A stretch of DNA of 64,000 nt, taken from the NCBI RefSeq assembly GCF_018278905.1, contig NZ_CP046600.1, positions 558,001 to 622,000 of the forward strand. Direction: 5' to 3'. Shown one piece after another: positions 44,913 through 54,383 of the stretch (position 1 is its first letter; each line of letters opens with the position of its first letter). Origin of the DNA: Mycobacterium spongiae. Its GTDB lineage: Bacteria; Actinomycetota; Actinomycetes; Mycobacteriales; Mycobacteriaceae. The notes beneath the pieces are model-generated. The model was not told where the DNA came from and made no database searches. It saw only the letters and a list, made by a program, of their open reading frames with translations. The position numbers and the translations under genes are program-made.

Positions 44913-46241
44913 ATGGCGACAGCACTACCGGTGCGCCCGACCGGCGCGGGTGAGTCGCAACGGCAGCAGTCCCGGCGCCTGCGCATTGTCGTGGTAGCAA
45001 GCTTGCTGGGCACCACCGTGGAGTGGTACGACTTCTTCCTCTACGCCACCGCAGCCGGTCTGGTGTTCAACCGGGTGTTCTTTCCCGGCGAAAGTTCCCT
45101 GGTGGGCACCCTGCTGGCGTTCGCGACATTCGCGCTCGGGTTCGTGATGCGGCCAATCGGCGGGTTGGTGTTCGGGCATATCGGCGACCGCGTCGGCCGC
45201 AAACGCAGTCTGGCGCTGACGATGCTGATCATGGGCGGCGCTACCACGTTGATTGGGGCCTTGCCCACCGCGGCCCAGGTCGGGGTCTGGGCACCGGTGG
45301 GCTTGCTGGCACTGCGCTTGGTGCAGGGTTTCGCGCTCGGCGGTGAGTGGGCCGGTGCGATGCTGCTGGCTGTCGAACACAGCCCAGCTCACCGGCGGGG
45401 CCGCTTCGGGGCGATTCCCCAGATGGGGTTGGCGCTCGGTCTCGCGCTTGGGACGGGCGTGTTCGCGTTCCTCCAGCTGGTTCTAGGCCCGGATTCCTTC
45501 CTTGCTTATGGCTGGCGTCTGGGGTTCCTACTGAGCCTCGGGCTGGTCATCGTCGGGGTCGTGGTGCGGTTGCGGGTCGAAGAAACGCCCGCCTTCCGTC
45601 AGCTGCACGACCTCGAGGTGGCCTCCTCCATGCCCATTCGGCAGATCCTTCGGGAACCCCGCAGCAGGCGCAACACGGTGCTCGGGCTGCTGTCGCGCTG
45701 GGCCGAGGGCTCGGCGTTCAACACCTGGGGCGTCTTCGCCATCAGCTACGCCACCGGCGCGTTGGGACTGAATAGGGTGTCGGTTCTGGTGGTGGTGACG
45801 GTTGCCGCACTGCTCATGGCGCTGCTGCTCCCCGTTTCGGGGGCACTGACAGATCGTTTCGGCGCGCGGCGGGTCTATCTGATCGGCGTAGCCGGCTACG
45901 GTGTTGCAGCTTTTCCGGCATTCGCCTTGTTCGGCACCAAGAACCTGGTCTGGTTCGGGCTGGTGATGATCATGGTGTTCGGCGTCGTCCACGCGATTTT
46001 CTACGGAGCGCAGGGCACGCTGTACTCGGCGTTGTATCCCACGGGCACCCGCTACACGGGGCTGTCGTTGGTCTACCAGCTCTCGGGCGTCTACGCGTCC
46101 GGGGTGACACCGATGATTCTGACCGCACTAATCGCGGTCCGCGGGGGAACGCCGTGGGCCGCGTGCGGATATCTGGTTGCGACCGCCGCGATAAGCGTGC
46201 TGGCCACCGCGTTGATCCGAGAGCATGACCTGCAGCTTTGA
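44913..46241 (+). CDS. MHS-family MFS transporter
   Basis: A 442-aa permease of the metabolite:H+ symporter (MHS) branch: IVVVASLLGTTVEWYDFFLY, the loop motif GHIGDRVGRKRSLALTMLIM, and GFALGGEWAGAMLLAVEHSP are diagnostic. Twelve helices expected. The ATG at 44913 is five bases past the SsuD-like stop, so it should import that enzyme's substrate or export its product. Substrate unknown; MHS members carry dicarboxylates, betaine, aromatic acids and similar. Confidence 0.87.
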   Translation: MATALPVRPTGAGESQRQQSRRLRIVVVASLLGTTVEWYDFFLYATAAGLVFNRVFFPGESSLVGTLLAFATFALGFVMRPIGGLVFGHIGDRVGRKRSLALTMLIMGGATTLIGALPTAAQVGVWAPVGLLALRLVQGFALGGEWAGAMLLAVEHSPAHRRGRFGAIPQMGLALGLALGTGVFAFLQLVLGPDSFLAYGWRLGFLLSLGLVIVGVVVRLRVEETPAFRQLHDLEVASSMPIRQILREPRSRRNTVLGLLSRWAEGSAFNTWGVFAISYATGALGLNRVSVLVVVTVAALLMALLLPVSGALTDRFGARRVYLIGVAGYGVAAFPAFALFGTKNLVWFGLVMIMVFGVVHAIFYGAQGTLYSALYPTGTRYTGLSLVYQLSGVYASGVTPMILTALIAVRGGTPWAACGYLVATAAISVLATALIREHDLQL

Positions 46242-46322
46242 GCCGGCCCGCGGCTTCCGGAAACCCCTGGCATCGCCGTCCCGGCGGGCTCGACCACACC
46301 GGCGCGACGGTAATCTGAGCAG

Positions 46323-47078
46323 GTGGATCACGCGGCGCTATTCGTCGAGCACAACCGCCTCTTTTCGGAAGTGATCCACAACGCTGATGAGTCCACGCCG
46401 CTGCCCACCTGTCCGGACTGGACGCTCGGCCAACTGATCCGCCATGTCGGCCGGGGGGATCGCTGGGCCGCCCAGATCGTCGGCGATCGACTTGAACATT
46501 TCCTCGATCCACGCAGCGTTCACGATGGCAAGCCACCGCCGGACCCCGATGGCACGGTCGCCTGGTTGCACGACGGTGCCCAGCGGTTGCTCGACGCCGT
46601 CAACCAGGCGGGCGGTGATACACCGGTGTGGACCTTCCTCGGGACCCGCCCCGCGAAATGGTGGGTTCGACGCCGGCTACACGAGGTGGCGGTACATCGA
46701 GCCGACGCCGCGATCGCACTGAAGCGTGATTTCGCGCTGCAACCCGAGACGGCGGCCGATGGGATCAGCGAATGGCTGGAGCGCCTCGCGATCCAGGCCG
46801 GAAGTGGGGACGCGGCAGCGCCTCTCGACGGCGACACCACCATGCACCTGCACTGCACTGATCCCGGTCTCGATAAGGCAGGGGAATGGACGATCCGACG
46901 TTGTGGAACCGGGATCGCCTGGTCGCACGAGCACGGCAAGGGCACTCTGGCGCTGCGCGGCGGCGCCACCGACTTGCTGTTGGCGATGGTGCGTCGAGTG
47001 CGCGTCACCGACACTGCGATCCAGATGTTCGGTGACGATGGCGTGTGGGAAAAATGGCTGGAACGTACCCCGCTGTAA
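46323..47078 (+). CDS. maleylpyruvate isomerase/mycothiol-dependent (DinB-like) family protein (Rv0332-like)
   Basis: A 251-aa member of the actinobacterial TIGR03083/TIGR03086 group. The N-terminal DinB-like four-helix domain holds STPLPTCPDWTLGQLIRHVG (the metal-binding His) and RRRLHEVAVHRADAAIAL (the second His-x3-His pair), while the C-terminal part is an SCP2-like domain. Such proteins use mycothiol with a divalent metal in some cases. GTG start at 46323. Position before the Rv0333-like gene and rmlA matches H37Rv. Substrate unknown. Confidence 0.82.
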   Translation: MDHAALFVEHNRLFSEVIHNADESTPLPTCPDWTLGQLIRHVGRGDRWAAQIVGDRLEHFLDPRSVHDGKPPPDPDGTVAWLHDGAQRLLDAVNQAGGDTPVWTFLGTRPAKWWVRRRLHEVAVHRADAAIALKRDFALQPETAADGISEWLERLAIQAGSGDAAAPLDGDTTMHLHCTDPGLDKAGEWTIRRCGTGIAWSHEHGKGTLALRGGATDLLLAMVRRVRVTDTAIQMFGDDGVWEKWLERTPL

Positions 47079-47118
47079 ACCTGTGATCAGCCCGGGTCCA
47101 CACGGTAATTTGCAGAAC

Positions 47119-47493
47119 ATGACCACATCGGAGATCGCCACGGTTCTCGCCTGGCACGACGCCCTCAACGACTCCGACCTCGACACCTTGGTGGCTTTGT
47201 CCAGTGACGATGTCGATATCGGTGACGCGCACGGAGCCGCACAGGGCCACCAGGCACTGCGCCAGTGGGCCGCCTCGCTCAACGCGACGGCGCAGCTTGG
47301 CAGGATGTACGTGCACGACGGCGTCGTGATCGTCGAGCAAGAGATCAGCAATCGGGAGGACCCGGACGCTGTGACTACCGCCGCGTCGGCGTTCCGGGTG
47401 GTCCGCGATCACATCACCTCAGTTTTCCGTCATGATGACTTGGCGTCGGCGTTGGCAGCCACCGAGCTGACCGAGGCCGACCGGGTCGAGTGA
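47119..47493 (+). CDS. SnoaL-like / NTF2-fold protein (Rv0333-like)
   Basis: A 124-aa protein, same length as Rv0333. Cone-fold pattern: [20 protein letters not shown], then [20 protein letters not shown] and strands [34 protein letters not shown]. No catalytic residues can be assigned with confidence. ATG 47119 is 40 bp after the previous gene and its stop is 25 bp before rmlA, so it may be co-transcribed with rmlA. Confidence 0.82.
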   Translation: MTTSEIATVLAWHDALNDSDLDTLVALSSDDVDIGDAHGAAQGHQALRQWAASLNATAQLGRMYVHDGVVIVEQEISNREDPDAVTTAASAFRVVRDHITSVFRHDDLASALAATELTEADRVE

Positions 47494-47518
47494 GATCAGC
47501 GAGCCACGAGGAGCGACT

Positions 47519-48385
47519 ATGCGGGGGATCATCCTGGCGGGCGGTTCGGGCACCCGGCTGTACCCGATCACGTTGGGCATCAGCAAGCAGTTGTTGCCCG
47601 TGTACGACAAACCGATGATCTACTACCCGCTGACCACGCTGATGATGGCCGGCATCCGCGACATACAGCTCATCACCACCCCCCACGACGCTCCCGGTTT
47701 TCACCGACTCATTGGCGACGGCGCTCAATTCGGCATCAACGTCAGCTATGCAACCCAGGACGAACCCGATGGTCTGGCGCAGGCATTTGTTATCGGTGCC
47801 AATCACATTGGCAATGAGCCGGTGGCATTAGTGTTGGGGGACAACATCTTCTATGGGCCAGGGTTGGGAACCAGCCTGAAGCGCTTTCAATCTATAAGTG
47901 GTGGAGCTGTTTTCGCGTATTGGGTGGCTAATCCGGCAGCGTACGGCGTCGTCGAATTCGGCGCCGACGGCATGGCACTATCCCTGGAGGAGAAGCCCGC
48001 CACGCCGAAATCCCACTATGCCGTGCCGGGTCTCTATTTCTACGACAACGACGTGATCGAGATCGCGAAGGGCCTGAAGAAGTCGGCCCGTGGCGAGTAC
48101 GAGATCACCGAGGTCAATCAGATCTATCTGAACCAGGGCCGGCTGGCGGTGGAGGTGCTGGCCCGCGGGACGGCGTGGCTGGACACCGGGACGTTCGATT
48201 CCCTGCTGGACGCTGCCGACTTTGTCCGCACGCTGGAACGACGGCAGGGTCTCAAGGTCAGCATCCCGGAGGAAGTGGCGTGGCGGTTAGGCTGGATCGA
48301 CGACGAGCAGTTGGCCCAGCGCGCCCATTCGCTGAAGAAATCCGGATACGGCAACTACTTGCTGGAGCTGTTGGAGCGGAACTGA
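47519..48385 (+). CDS. rmlA: glucose-1-phosphate thymidylyltransferase
   Basis: First enzyme of dTDP-L-rhamnose synthesis, making dTDP-glucose; rhamnose links arabinogalactan to peptidoglycan, so it is essential in M. tuberculosis (Rv0334). The nucleotide loop [20 protein letters not shown] is at residues 7-26, followed by [10 protein letters not shown], and sugar-binding [18 protein letters not shown] near 142-159. Length 288 aa. ATG 47519 has GAGGAG six bases upstream. It converges on the aminotransferase gene with a stem-loop between. Confidence 0.96.
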   Translation: MRGIILAGGSGTRLYPITLGISKQLLPVYDKPMIYYPLTTLMMAGIRDIQLITTPHDAPGFHRLIGDGAQFGINVSYATQDEPDGLAQAFVIGANHIGNEPVALVLGDNIFYGPGLGTSLKRFQSISGGAVFAYWVANPAAYGVVEFGADGMALSLEEKPATPKSHYAVPGLYFYDNDVIEIAKGLKKSARGEYEITEVNQIYLNQGRLAVEVLARGTAWLDTGTFDSLLDAADFVRTLERRQGLKVSIPEEVAWRLGWIDDEQLAQRAHSLKKSGYGNYLLELLERN

Positions 48386-48391
48386 TGTCAG

Positions 48392-48431
48392 GCCGCCAGA
48401 TACGCGGGTGACCCGCTCTCGATTTGGCGGC
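48392..48431. terminator. stem-loop between rmlA and the aminotransferase gene
   Basis: GCCGCCAGAT (48392-48401) pairs with ATTTGGCGGC (48422-48431) with one G-T pair, and the loop contains a second inverted repeat GCGGGT-G-ACCCGC. It lies six bases past rmlA and reaches the stop codon of the convergent gene, fitting a bidirectional terminator. Confidence 0.6.
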
Positions 48432-49702
48432 TACTGCCGGTAGCTGACCAGGAAGTTACCCAGCCGCTCGATCGCTGCCGCCAGATCACGGGACCACGGC
48501 AGCGTTACGAGCCGCAGGTGATCCGGCGTCGGCCAGTTGAAACCGGTGCCTTGAGTGACCAAAATCTTCTCCGACAGCAGCAGGTCCAGGACGAGTTGTT
48601 CGTCGTCGACGATGTCGTAAACCTCGGGGTCCATCCGGGGGAACACATACAACGCACCTTCCGGCTTGACGCACGAGACCCCGGGGATTTCGTTCAGTTT
48701 GGCCCAGGCGAGATCGCGCTGCTCCAGCAGCCGACCGCCGGGAAGCACCAGGTCTTCGATGCTTTGGTGGCCGCCGAGGGCAACCTGGATGGCGTGCTGT
48801 GCGGGGACATTGGGGCACAAGCGCATATTGGCGAGCAAGCTGATCCCCTCGATAAAGCTGCTCGCGTGGTCTTGGGGTCCGGTGATTGCCAGCCAGCCGG
48901 CCCGGTACCCGGCAACGCGGTAGGCCTTCGATAGGCCGTTGAACGTTAGGCACAACAGATCAGGCGCGACGGTCGCGACGCTGATGTGCTCGGCGTCGTC
49001 ATAGAGGATCTTGTCGTAAATTTCGTCGGCCAACAGAAGCAGCTCATGCTTGCGCGCCAAATCAGCTATCTGGGTGAGGATTTCGCGGCTGTAGACCGCG
49101 CCGGTGGGATTATTGGGGTTGATCACGACCAGTGCCTTGGTGCGCTCGGTGATCTTGGATTCGAGGTCGGCGAGATCGGGTTGCCAGCTTTGGGTCTCGT
49201 CGCACAGGTAGTGCACCGGGGTACCGCCCGCCAACGAGGTCGACGCCGTCCACAGCGGGTAGTCCGGTGAGGGGATCAACACCTGGTCACCGTTGTCCAG
49301 CAAGGCTTGCAGCGTCATGGTGATCAGCTCGGAAACCCCGTTGCCCAGGTAGACGTCGTCCACGTCGAATCGGGGGAAGCCGTCGACCAGCTCGTAGCGA
49401 GTAACCACCGCGCGGCGGGCAGGCAGGATGCCCTGCGAGTCGGAGTATCCCTGCGCATAGGGCAGCGCCTGGATCATGTCACGCATGATCACGTCGGGTG
49501 CCTCGAAACCGAACGGGGCCGGGTTGCCGATGTTCAGCTTCAGGATTCGGTGACCTTCGGCTTCCAACCGCGCGGCGTGCTGATGCACCGGTCCGCGGAT
49601 CTCGTACAGGACGTCTTGAAGTTTGGACGACTGCGCAAACGCGCGCTGTCGGTGGTGCCCCGAGGCGTGCCAGTGCAGCTGGTGTGTAGTCACGTCAACC
49701 AT
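48431..49702 (-). CDS. aspC: PLP-dependent aminotransferase (alanine/aspartate type)
   Basis: Class I fold-type I transaminase, 423 aa, annotated in H37Rv as AspC (Rv0337c) though close to alanine transaminases (AlaA). The PLP lysine is in FNGLSKAYRVAGYRAGWLA near 250, with ADEIYDKILYDD carrying the Asp and Tyr that hold the ring, and INPNNPTGAVYS. ATG at 49702; no strong ribosome site. Downstream of Rv0338c on the same strand (48 bp), and convergent with rmlA. Cytosolic. Confidence 0.92.
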   Translation of the reverse strand: MVDVTTHQLHWHASGHHRQRAFAQSSKLQDVLYEIRGPVHQHAARLEAEGHRILKLNIGNPAPFGFEAPDVIMRDMIQALPYAQGYSDSQGILPARRAVVTRYELVDGFPRFDVDDVYLGNGVSELITMTLQALLDNGDQVLIPSPDYPLWTASTSLAGGTPVHYLCDETQSWQPDLADLESKITERTKALVVINPNNPTGAVYSREILTQIADLARKHELLLLADEIYDKILYDDAEHISVATVAPDLLCLTFNGLSKAYRVAGYRAGWLAITGPQDHASSFIEGISLLANMRLCPNVPAQHAIQVALGGHQSIEDLVLPGGRLLEQRDLAWAKLNEIPGVSCVKPEGALYVFPRMDPEVYDIVDDEQLVLDLLLSEKILVTQGTGFNWPTPDHLRLVTLPWSRDLAAAIERLGNFLVSYRQ

Positions 49703-49750
49703 GGTGCCATCACTGTCCAGTGAAATTTGCTGAACGGTGTCAAACCGTGA

Positions 49751-52696
49751 TCAGCGCTTACCTGGCGGACGCGCGCCACGCGCGATACCCAGACCTTTGA
49801 CCGGCGTCGGCGGCGGGGTCGGCGCGCCGTCGGCCGTCGCGGATGCCTCCGACTCCGGCTGAGCTTCTGGCTTTGCTTCTGGTTCCGGCGGGGCCGCCGT
49901 GGTTGCCTCCGCCGGGGCCGCGGAAGCCCTTTTTGCCCCAGGGCGCTTGGCGCCCGCAGCGATACCCAGACCCTTAACGGGCGCTGCAGGCGCCGCGGGC
50001 TTGGCCGGGGGAGCCTCGGGTGCCGCGGCGGTGTCAGCCGGCTGCGGGGGTGCAGGTGCTGCCCTGTTGGCGCCGGGTCGCTTGGCGCCGGGGGCCATGC
50101 CCAGGCCTTTGGCGGGTGGGGCGGGTGCGGCGGGTGCGGCCGGGGCCGCTTCGGTTGTCTCCGCTGCCGAGGTGGTGGTTTTCTTCGCGCCGGGTCGCTT
50201 GGCGCCGGGGGCCATGCCCAGGCCTTTGGCGGGTGCGGCGGGTGCGGCCGGGGCCGCTTCGGTTGTCTCCGCTGCTGGGGTGGTGGTTTTCTTGGCGCCG
50301 GGTCGCTTGGCGCCGCCTGCGATGCCCAGCCCTTTCACCGGCGCCGCAGCAGCTGGTGCCGCGGGTGCCTTGGCCGGCGTCGCGGCTGGCGCGCTTGGCG
50401 CGGCGGCCTTTGGCGCAACCGTTTCTGCCTCCGGGGCTGGTGCTTGCGAGGCTCGTGCGGCGGCTTCTTGAGCAGCCGTGCCCTTGGCCGGGAGCTTCGC
50501 CGTATCGCGGTCGAGCGACTCCAGGAGCACCTGGGCCACGTCAAGCACCTCAACGCCGCTGCGACCGGCCTCTTCGGAGCGGTCGTTGACACCGTCGGTC
50601 ACCATCACCCGACAGAACGGGCAGCCGGTCGCGATCGTCGCCGCATTGGTGGCCAGCGCTTCGTCGACGCGTTCATGGTTGATCCGCTTGCCGATGTGCT
50701 CTTCCATCCACATGCGCGCGCCGCCCGCGCCACAGCAAAAGCTTCGTTCGGCGTGGCGCGGCATTTCGGTGAGGTTGGCGCCCGTGACGCCGATCAGCTC
50801 GCGCGGGGCCTCGTAAACCTTGTTGTGCCGACCCAGATAGCAGGGGTCGTGGTAGGTGATGTCTTGAGATATTGGCGCGACAGGCACCAACCTCTGGTCG
50901 CGGACCAGCCGATTGAGCAGCTGGGTGTGGTGCAGAACGGTGTAGTTGCTGCCCAGCTGCCGGTATTCCTTGCCGATGGTGTTGAAGCAGTGCGGGCAGC
51001 TGACCACAATCTTGCGGTCGACGGCCTCCACACCCTCGAACAGATCATCCAGAGTCTCGACAGCCTGCTGGGCCAGTTGCTGGAACAGAAACTCGTTGCC
51101 CGACCTGCGCGCGGAATCACCGTTGCAGGTCTCTCCGGCGCCCAAGACCAGGTACTTCACCCCGGCGATGGCCAGCAGTTCGGCCACGGCTTTGGTGGTC
51201 TTCTTCGCCTTGTCGTCGTAGGCACCGGCGCAGCCGACCCAGAACAGGTACTCGTAGCCGGCGAAGCTGTCCACATCGTCGCCATACACGGGCACATCGA
51301 AGTCGACCTCGTCGATCCAAGCGGTGCGGTCCGCGGCGTTCTGCCCCCACGGATTCCCCTTGGTCTCCAGGTTCTTGAACAGTGTGGACAGCTCGGAAGG
51401 AAACTCCGACTCCATCATCACCTGGTAGCGGCGCATATCGACGATGTGGTCGATGTGCTCAATATCGACCGGACATTGCTCGACGCATGCGCCGCAGGTG
51501 ACGCAGGACCACAGCACGTCGGGATCGATCACGCCGCCCTGTTCGGCGGTGCCGACCAACGGGCGGGCCGCCTGCTCGGGGCCGTGACCCGGGACCCGGC
51601 CGAAGCCGGATTCCGGCACATGGTGGCCCTCGTGTTCGGCTGTTTCGAGGTCGAGACCCTCGAGCGGCTCAGCCTTGTTCGTACCGAGGATGTAGGGCGC
51701 CTTGGCCATCCAATGGTCGCGCAGATCCATGATGACCAGCTTGGGCGAAAGGGGTTTTCCGGTATTCCAGGCTGGGCACTGCGATTGACAGCGCCCGCAC
51801 TCGGTGCAGGTGGCGAAGTCGAGGTTGGCCTTCCAGGTGAAGTCCTCGATCTTGCCGCGGCCGAAAGTGGCGTCGTCGCTGGGATTCTCGAAGTCGATCG
51901 GCTTGCCGTCGGACTCCATCGGCAGGAGCGGGCCCAACCCGTCGGGTAGCCGTTTGAACGTCACGTTGATGGGTGCGGTGAAGATGTGCAGGTGCTTGGA
52001 GTGCAACACAATCACCAGAAAGGCGAGCATGACGCCGATGTGCAGCATCAGCGCGACGGTCTCGATGATCTCGTTGGCGTTGTGGCCCAACGGTTGTAGC
52101 AGTGCGCCCATGGCGTGGGAGAAGAATGCCCCTCCGCCGTAAGGGAATTCATCGCCAAGGGCATTCACCGATGCACCCCGGAAGACGGCGTAGGTCCAGA
52201 TGACGTTGAAGATCATGAACAGGACCAGCCACGCACCACCGGTGTGCGAACCATAGAAACGGGACTGGCGGCCGTATTCTTTCGGCTCGCTGCGCATCCG
52301 GATGATCGCAAACGCGATAATGCCGGTCAGCACGGCCAGCGCAAAGAAGTCCTGCAAGGCACCTAGCGCATCCCAGCGACCGATGATCGGGAGGTGGAAG
52401 TTGGGTTGGAAAAGCACTCCGTATGCCTCGATGTACACGGTGAGCAGAATGAAAAAGCCCCACATCGTGAAGAAGTGCGCCAGCCCTGGTAGTGACCACT
52501 TGAGCAGCCTTCGCTGCCCGAACACCTCGGAGATCTGAGTCCAAACGCGGGCGCCGAGATCCGTGGTGCGCCCACTGGCCGGCTGGCCGGACATGGTGAG
52601 TTTGTATAGCCACCAGACACGCCGCGCAGCGAATACTCCCACGATCGCTGTCATGCTCATGCCCAGTATCAGTCTGATCAGCGTCTGGGTGGTCAC
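49751..52696 (-). CDS. membrane iron-sulfur oxidoreductase with HdrD-like domains (Rv0338c-like)
   Basis: A 981-aa protein. Residues 1-270 form about six transmembrane helices with a NarI-like cytochrome-b fold; two [4Fe-4S] motifs follow at C297-C307 (CTECGRCQSQC) and C398-C408 (CVTCGACVEQC). Two CCG domains come next (VGCAGAYDDKAKKT...GETCNGDSARR; DPCYLGRHNKVYEAP...RSFCCGAGGARMW), like heterodisulfide reductase HdrD. It likely passes electrons between quinone and a cytosolic donor; substrate unknown. The C-terminal 200 residues are Ala/Pro-rich with five repeats. GTG 52696 has GGGGAG seven bases upstream. H37Rv Rv0338c is shorter (about 882 aa) and essential; the extra length is in the tail. 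Confidence 0.9.
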   Translation of the reverse strand: MTTQTLIRLILGMSMTAIVGVFAARRVWWLYKLTMSGQPASGRTTDLGARVWTQISEVFGQRRLLKWSLPGLAHFFTMWGFFILLTVYIEAYGVLFQPNFHLPIIGRWDALGALQDFFALAVLTGIIAFAIIRMRSEPKEYGRQSRFYGSHTGGAWLVLFMIFNVIWTYAVFRGASVNALGDEFPYGGGAFFSHAMGALLQPLGHNANEIIETVALMLHIGVMLAFLVIVLHSKHLHIFTAPINVTFKRLPDGLGPLLPMESDGKPIDFENPSDDATFGRGKIEDFTWKANLDFATCTECGRCQSQCPAWNTGKPLSPKLVIMDLRDHWMAKAPYILGTNKAEPLEGLDLETAEHEGHHVPESGFGRVPGHGPEQAARPLVGTAEQGGVIDPDVLWSCVTCGACVEQCPVDIEHIDHIVDMRRYQVMMESEFPSELSTLFKNLETKGNPWGQNAADRTAWIDEVDFDVPVYGDDVDSFAGYEYLFWVGCAGAYDDKAKKTTKAVAELLAIAGVKYLVLGAGETCNGDSARRSGNEFLFQQLAQQAVETLDDLFEGVEAVDRKIVVSCPHCFNTIGKEYRQLGSNYTVLHHTQLLNRLVRDQRLVPVAPISQDITYHDPCYLGRHNKVYEAPRELIGVTGANLTEMPRHAERSFCCGAGGARMWMEEHIGKRINHERVDEALATNAATIATGCPFCRVMVTDGVNDRSEEAGRSGVEVLDVAQVLLESLDRDTAKLPAKGTAAQEAAARASQAPAPEAETVAPKAAAPSAPAATPAKAPAAPAAAAPVKGLGIAGGAKRPGAKKTTTPAAETTEAAPAAPAAPAKGLGMAPGAKRPGAKKTTTSAAETTEAAPAAPAAPAPPAKGLGMAPGAKRPGANRAAPAPPQPADTAAAPEAPPAKPAAPAAPVKGLGIAAGAKRPGAKRASAAPAEATTAAPPEPEAKPEAQPESEASATADGAPTPPPTPVKGLGIARGARPPGKR
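49754..50337 (-). repeat. five KGLG(I/M)AxGAKRPGAK repeats in the Rv0338c tail
   Basis: Within the Rv0338c-like coding sequence the block KGLGIAGGAKRPGAK recurs as KGLGMAPGAKRPGAK, KGLGMAPGAKRPGAN, KGLGIAAGAKRPGAK and KGLGIARGARPPGKR, separated by Ala/Pro/Glu linkers. The two central DNA units (about 50079-50190 and 50191-50293) are nearly identical, showing recent duplication in frame. Confidence 0.9.
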
Positions 52697-52919
52697 AGAA
52701 GATCTCCCCAATACCTCGTTACTCTGGGTTCGCGCCGGCGTTGCCGCGCGGCACCCCATCGGTGTCGTCGCGGACAACGCACCCGCGTTGCCCGCTTGAC
52801 CTGCTCATAGTGACATCTGTGCGGTTTTCACCGCGAGAAAGGCTGTCCTAAGTTAGCCCACGAAAGCTGGGCATGGGTACCGCAGTCCGCTGTTCGGCAA
52901 GGCCGGGCGCCGATCGCGG

Positions 52920-53741
52920 TCACCTGCCGGTAAAGCGTGGTTCGCGCTTGGCGGCGAAAGCGGCCAGGCCTTCTCGGGCGTCGTCGGAGCGGACCACCTC
53001 GATCACGAAGCGCTGCTCGATTCTGCGTGCCTCTTCCTCGTCGATCCATCCGCTTTGGAGCACAGCGGCTTTCGCATTGCGTACGGCTAGTGGGCCGTTC
53101 GCAGCCACCCGCGTTGCGATCTCGCGCGCTTTGTCCAGAGACTGGCCCGTGGGCACGACATGGCCGACGAGGCCGAAGTGGTATGCCTCAGCTGCGGTGA
53201 GTGGTTCGCCGGTCAGGATCATTTCCATCGCTTTGGTGTAGGGAATCTGGCGTTTCAGCCGCACCGTAGAGCCGGCCCCGGCGATGAGCCCTAGCCGTGC
53301 CTCGGGCAGGCCGAAGGTTGCGTGTTCTTCGGCGATTCGAATGTCAGTCTGCTGCAACATTTCGCACCCACCGCCCAGGCACGGCCCGTTGACCGCGGCG
53401 ATCAACGGCTTGGTCAGCGTTCGGGTCAGGAGCAGCCCCTGGCTGATGATGCTCCCGGGCGATGTGCCCGCTGGCACGGCTGCATTGGGTTTGGCTGCGT
53501 TGGCTGGCTTCGAGCCCTTGACCATCCACCCATCCGCCAGGTCGCCGCCGACGCAGTAGGACGACCCTTGGCCTGTGATGATCGCCACACGAATGGCGTC
53601 GTCGCTGTCGATTTCGTCCCACGCCTGCGCCATGAGCGCGATCATGTTTGGTGTCAACGCGTTTTTCCGGCGCGGGTTGTTCATCGTCAGAATCACCACG
53701 TGGCCGTCGCGTTCCACCTTCAACTGCGGTTCGTCTACCAC
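52920..53741 (-). CDS. enoyl-CoA hydratase/isomerase family protein
   Basis: A 273-aa crotonase-fold protein hydrating, isomerising or cleaving CoA thioesters. The oxyanion-hole segments are GQGSSYCVGGDLADGW and PLIAAVNGPCLGGGCEMLQQ; FGLPEARLGLIAGAGSTVRL follows, where a catalytic Glu is expected. An unusual insertion (KGSKPANAAKPNAAVPAG) sits between the two oxyanion segments. GTG 53741 with AAAGGAG upstream. It is the last gene of a four-gene minus-strand operon, 72 bp after the carboxymuconolactone decarboxylase gene. Confidence 0.88.
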   Translation of the reverse strand: MVDEPQLKVERDGHVVILTMNNPRRKNALTPNMIALMAQAWDEIDSDDAIRVAIITGQGSSYCVGGDLADGWMVKGSKPANAAKPNAAVPAGTSPGSIISQGLLLTRTLTKPLIAAVNGPCLGGGCEMLQQTDIRIAEEHATFGLPEARLGLIAGAGSTVRLKRQIPYTKAMEMILTGEPLTAAEAYHFGLVGHVVPTGQSLDKAREIATRVAANGPLAVRNAKAAVLQSGWIDEEEARRIEQRFVIEVVRSDDAREGLAAFAAKREPRFTGR

Positions 53742-53813
53742 GGAAGCTCCTTTGCTGCTCGATCGGGTCGCTCGCGGGAGCCGGTGACTCCAGCGGCCGC
53801 ATTGTTGTGCTGC

Positions 53814-54383
53814 TCAGCGCAGCGGATCGGGCGGTGTCGGTAGGCCGTCCTCGATGGGGATGTCGAACGCGAACACCATGTAGCTCATCGTCGCGTACAG
53901 CCCGCACAACACGACGAGCTCGACCACCCCGGCGAGGCCGTGGGCGGCCACAATTCGATCTTGGGTCTCCTGAGGTATCGACCTGTTTGCGGTCACCGCA
54001 TCAACCGCCGCTAGCACCGCCCGGGACGCGTCGGGGAGGGCCGCGGGGATCTCGCCGGCGGTGAGCTCGGCGATCGTATCGGCCGAGATGCCGGCCAAAG
54101 CGGCGGGACGCTGATGATGGCTCCACTCGTAGCCGGAGCCCAGACGGGTTGCGTAGCGCAGGATTACCAGCTCGCGAACATCGTCCGGGAGCGTGCCGTG
54201 GAAGCGCAGGTGTTCGCCGAGAGCGCCGACTTTGCCGGCCACAGCCGGATTGTTGAACATCCGCACGTACACCTCGCCGAGTTGCGGACGGCCCTCGGCG
54301 TGGGCGCGCACCGAGGCCATCCGGTCGAAGATGGCCCGGTCATCACCGGTGAGCTGGTCTGTGGGATCCGGTAGCGCCGCCAT
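53814..54383 (-). CDS. carboxymuconolactone decarboxylase/AhpD-fold protein
   Basis: A 189-aa all-helical protein of the CMD family: PQLGEVYVRMFNNPAVAGKVG, LPDDVRELVILRYATRLGSGYEWSHH, and a second helix pair with VVELVVLCGLYATMSYMV. The CxxC of AhpD is absent (SGYEWSHH holds His residues instead), so it is more like decarboxylase/unknown CMD members than a peroxidase. ATG at 54383 shares its A with the TGA of the preceding gene (TGATG), giving coupled translation with the ThDP enzyme. Confidence 0.87.
   Translation of the reverse strand: MAALPDPTDQLTGDDRAIFDRMASVRAHAEGRPQLGEVYVRMFNNPAVAGKVGALGEHLRFHGTLPDDVRELVILRYATRLGSGYEWSHHQRPAALAGISADTIAELTAGEIPAALPDASRAVLAAVDAVTANRSIPQETQDRIVAAHGLAGVVELVVLCGLYATMSYMVFAFDIPIEDGLPTPPDPLR

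Noticed and set aside
49754..50337. Repeats in the Rv0338c tail as an inserted mobile element
   Set aside because: The units keep the reading frame and encode a regular protein repeat, so in-frame duplication explains them.
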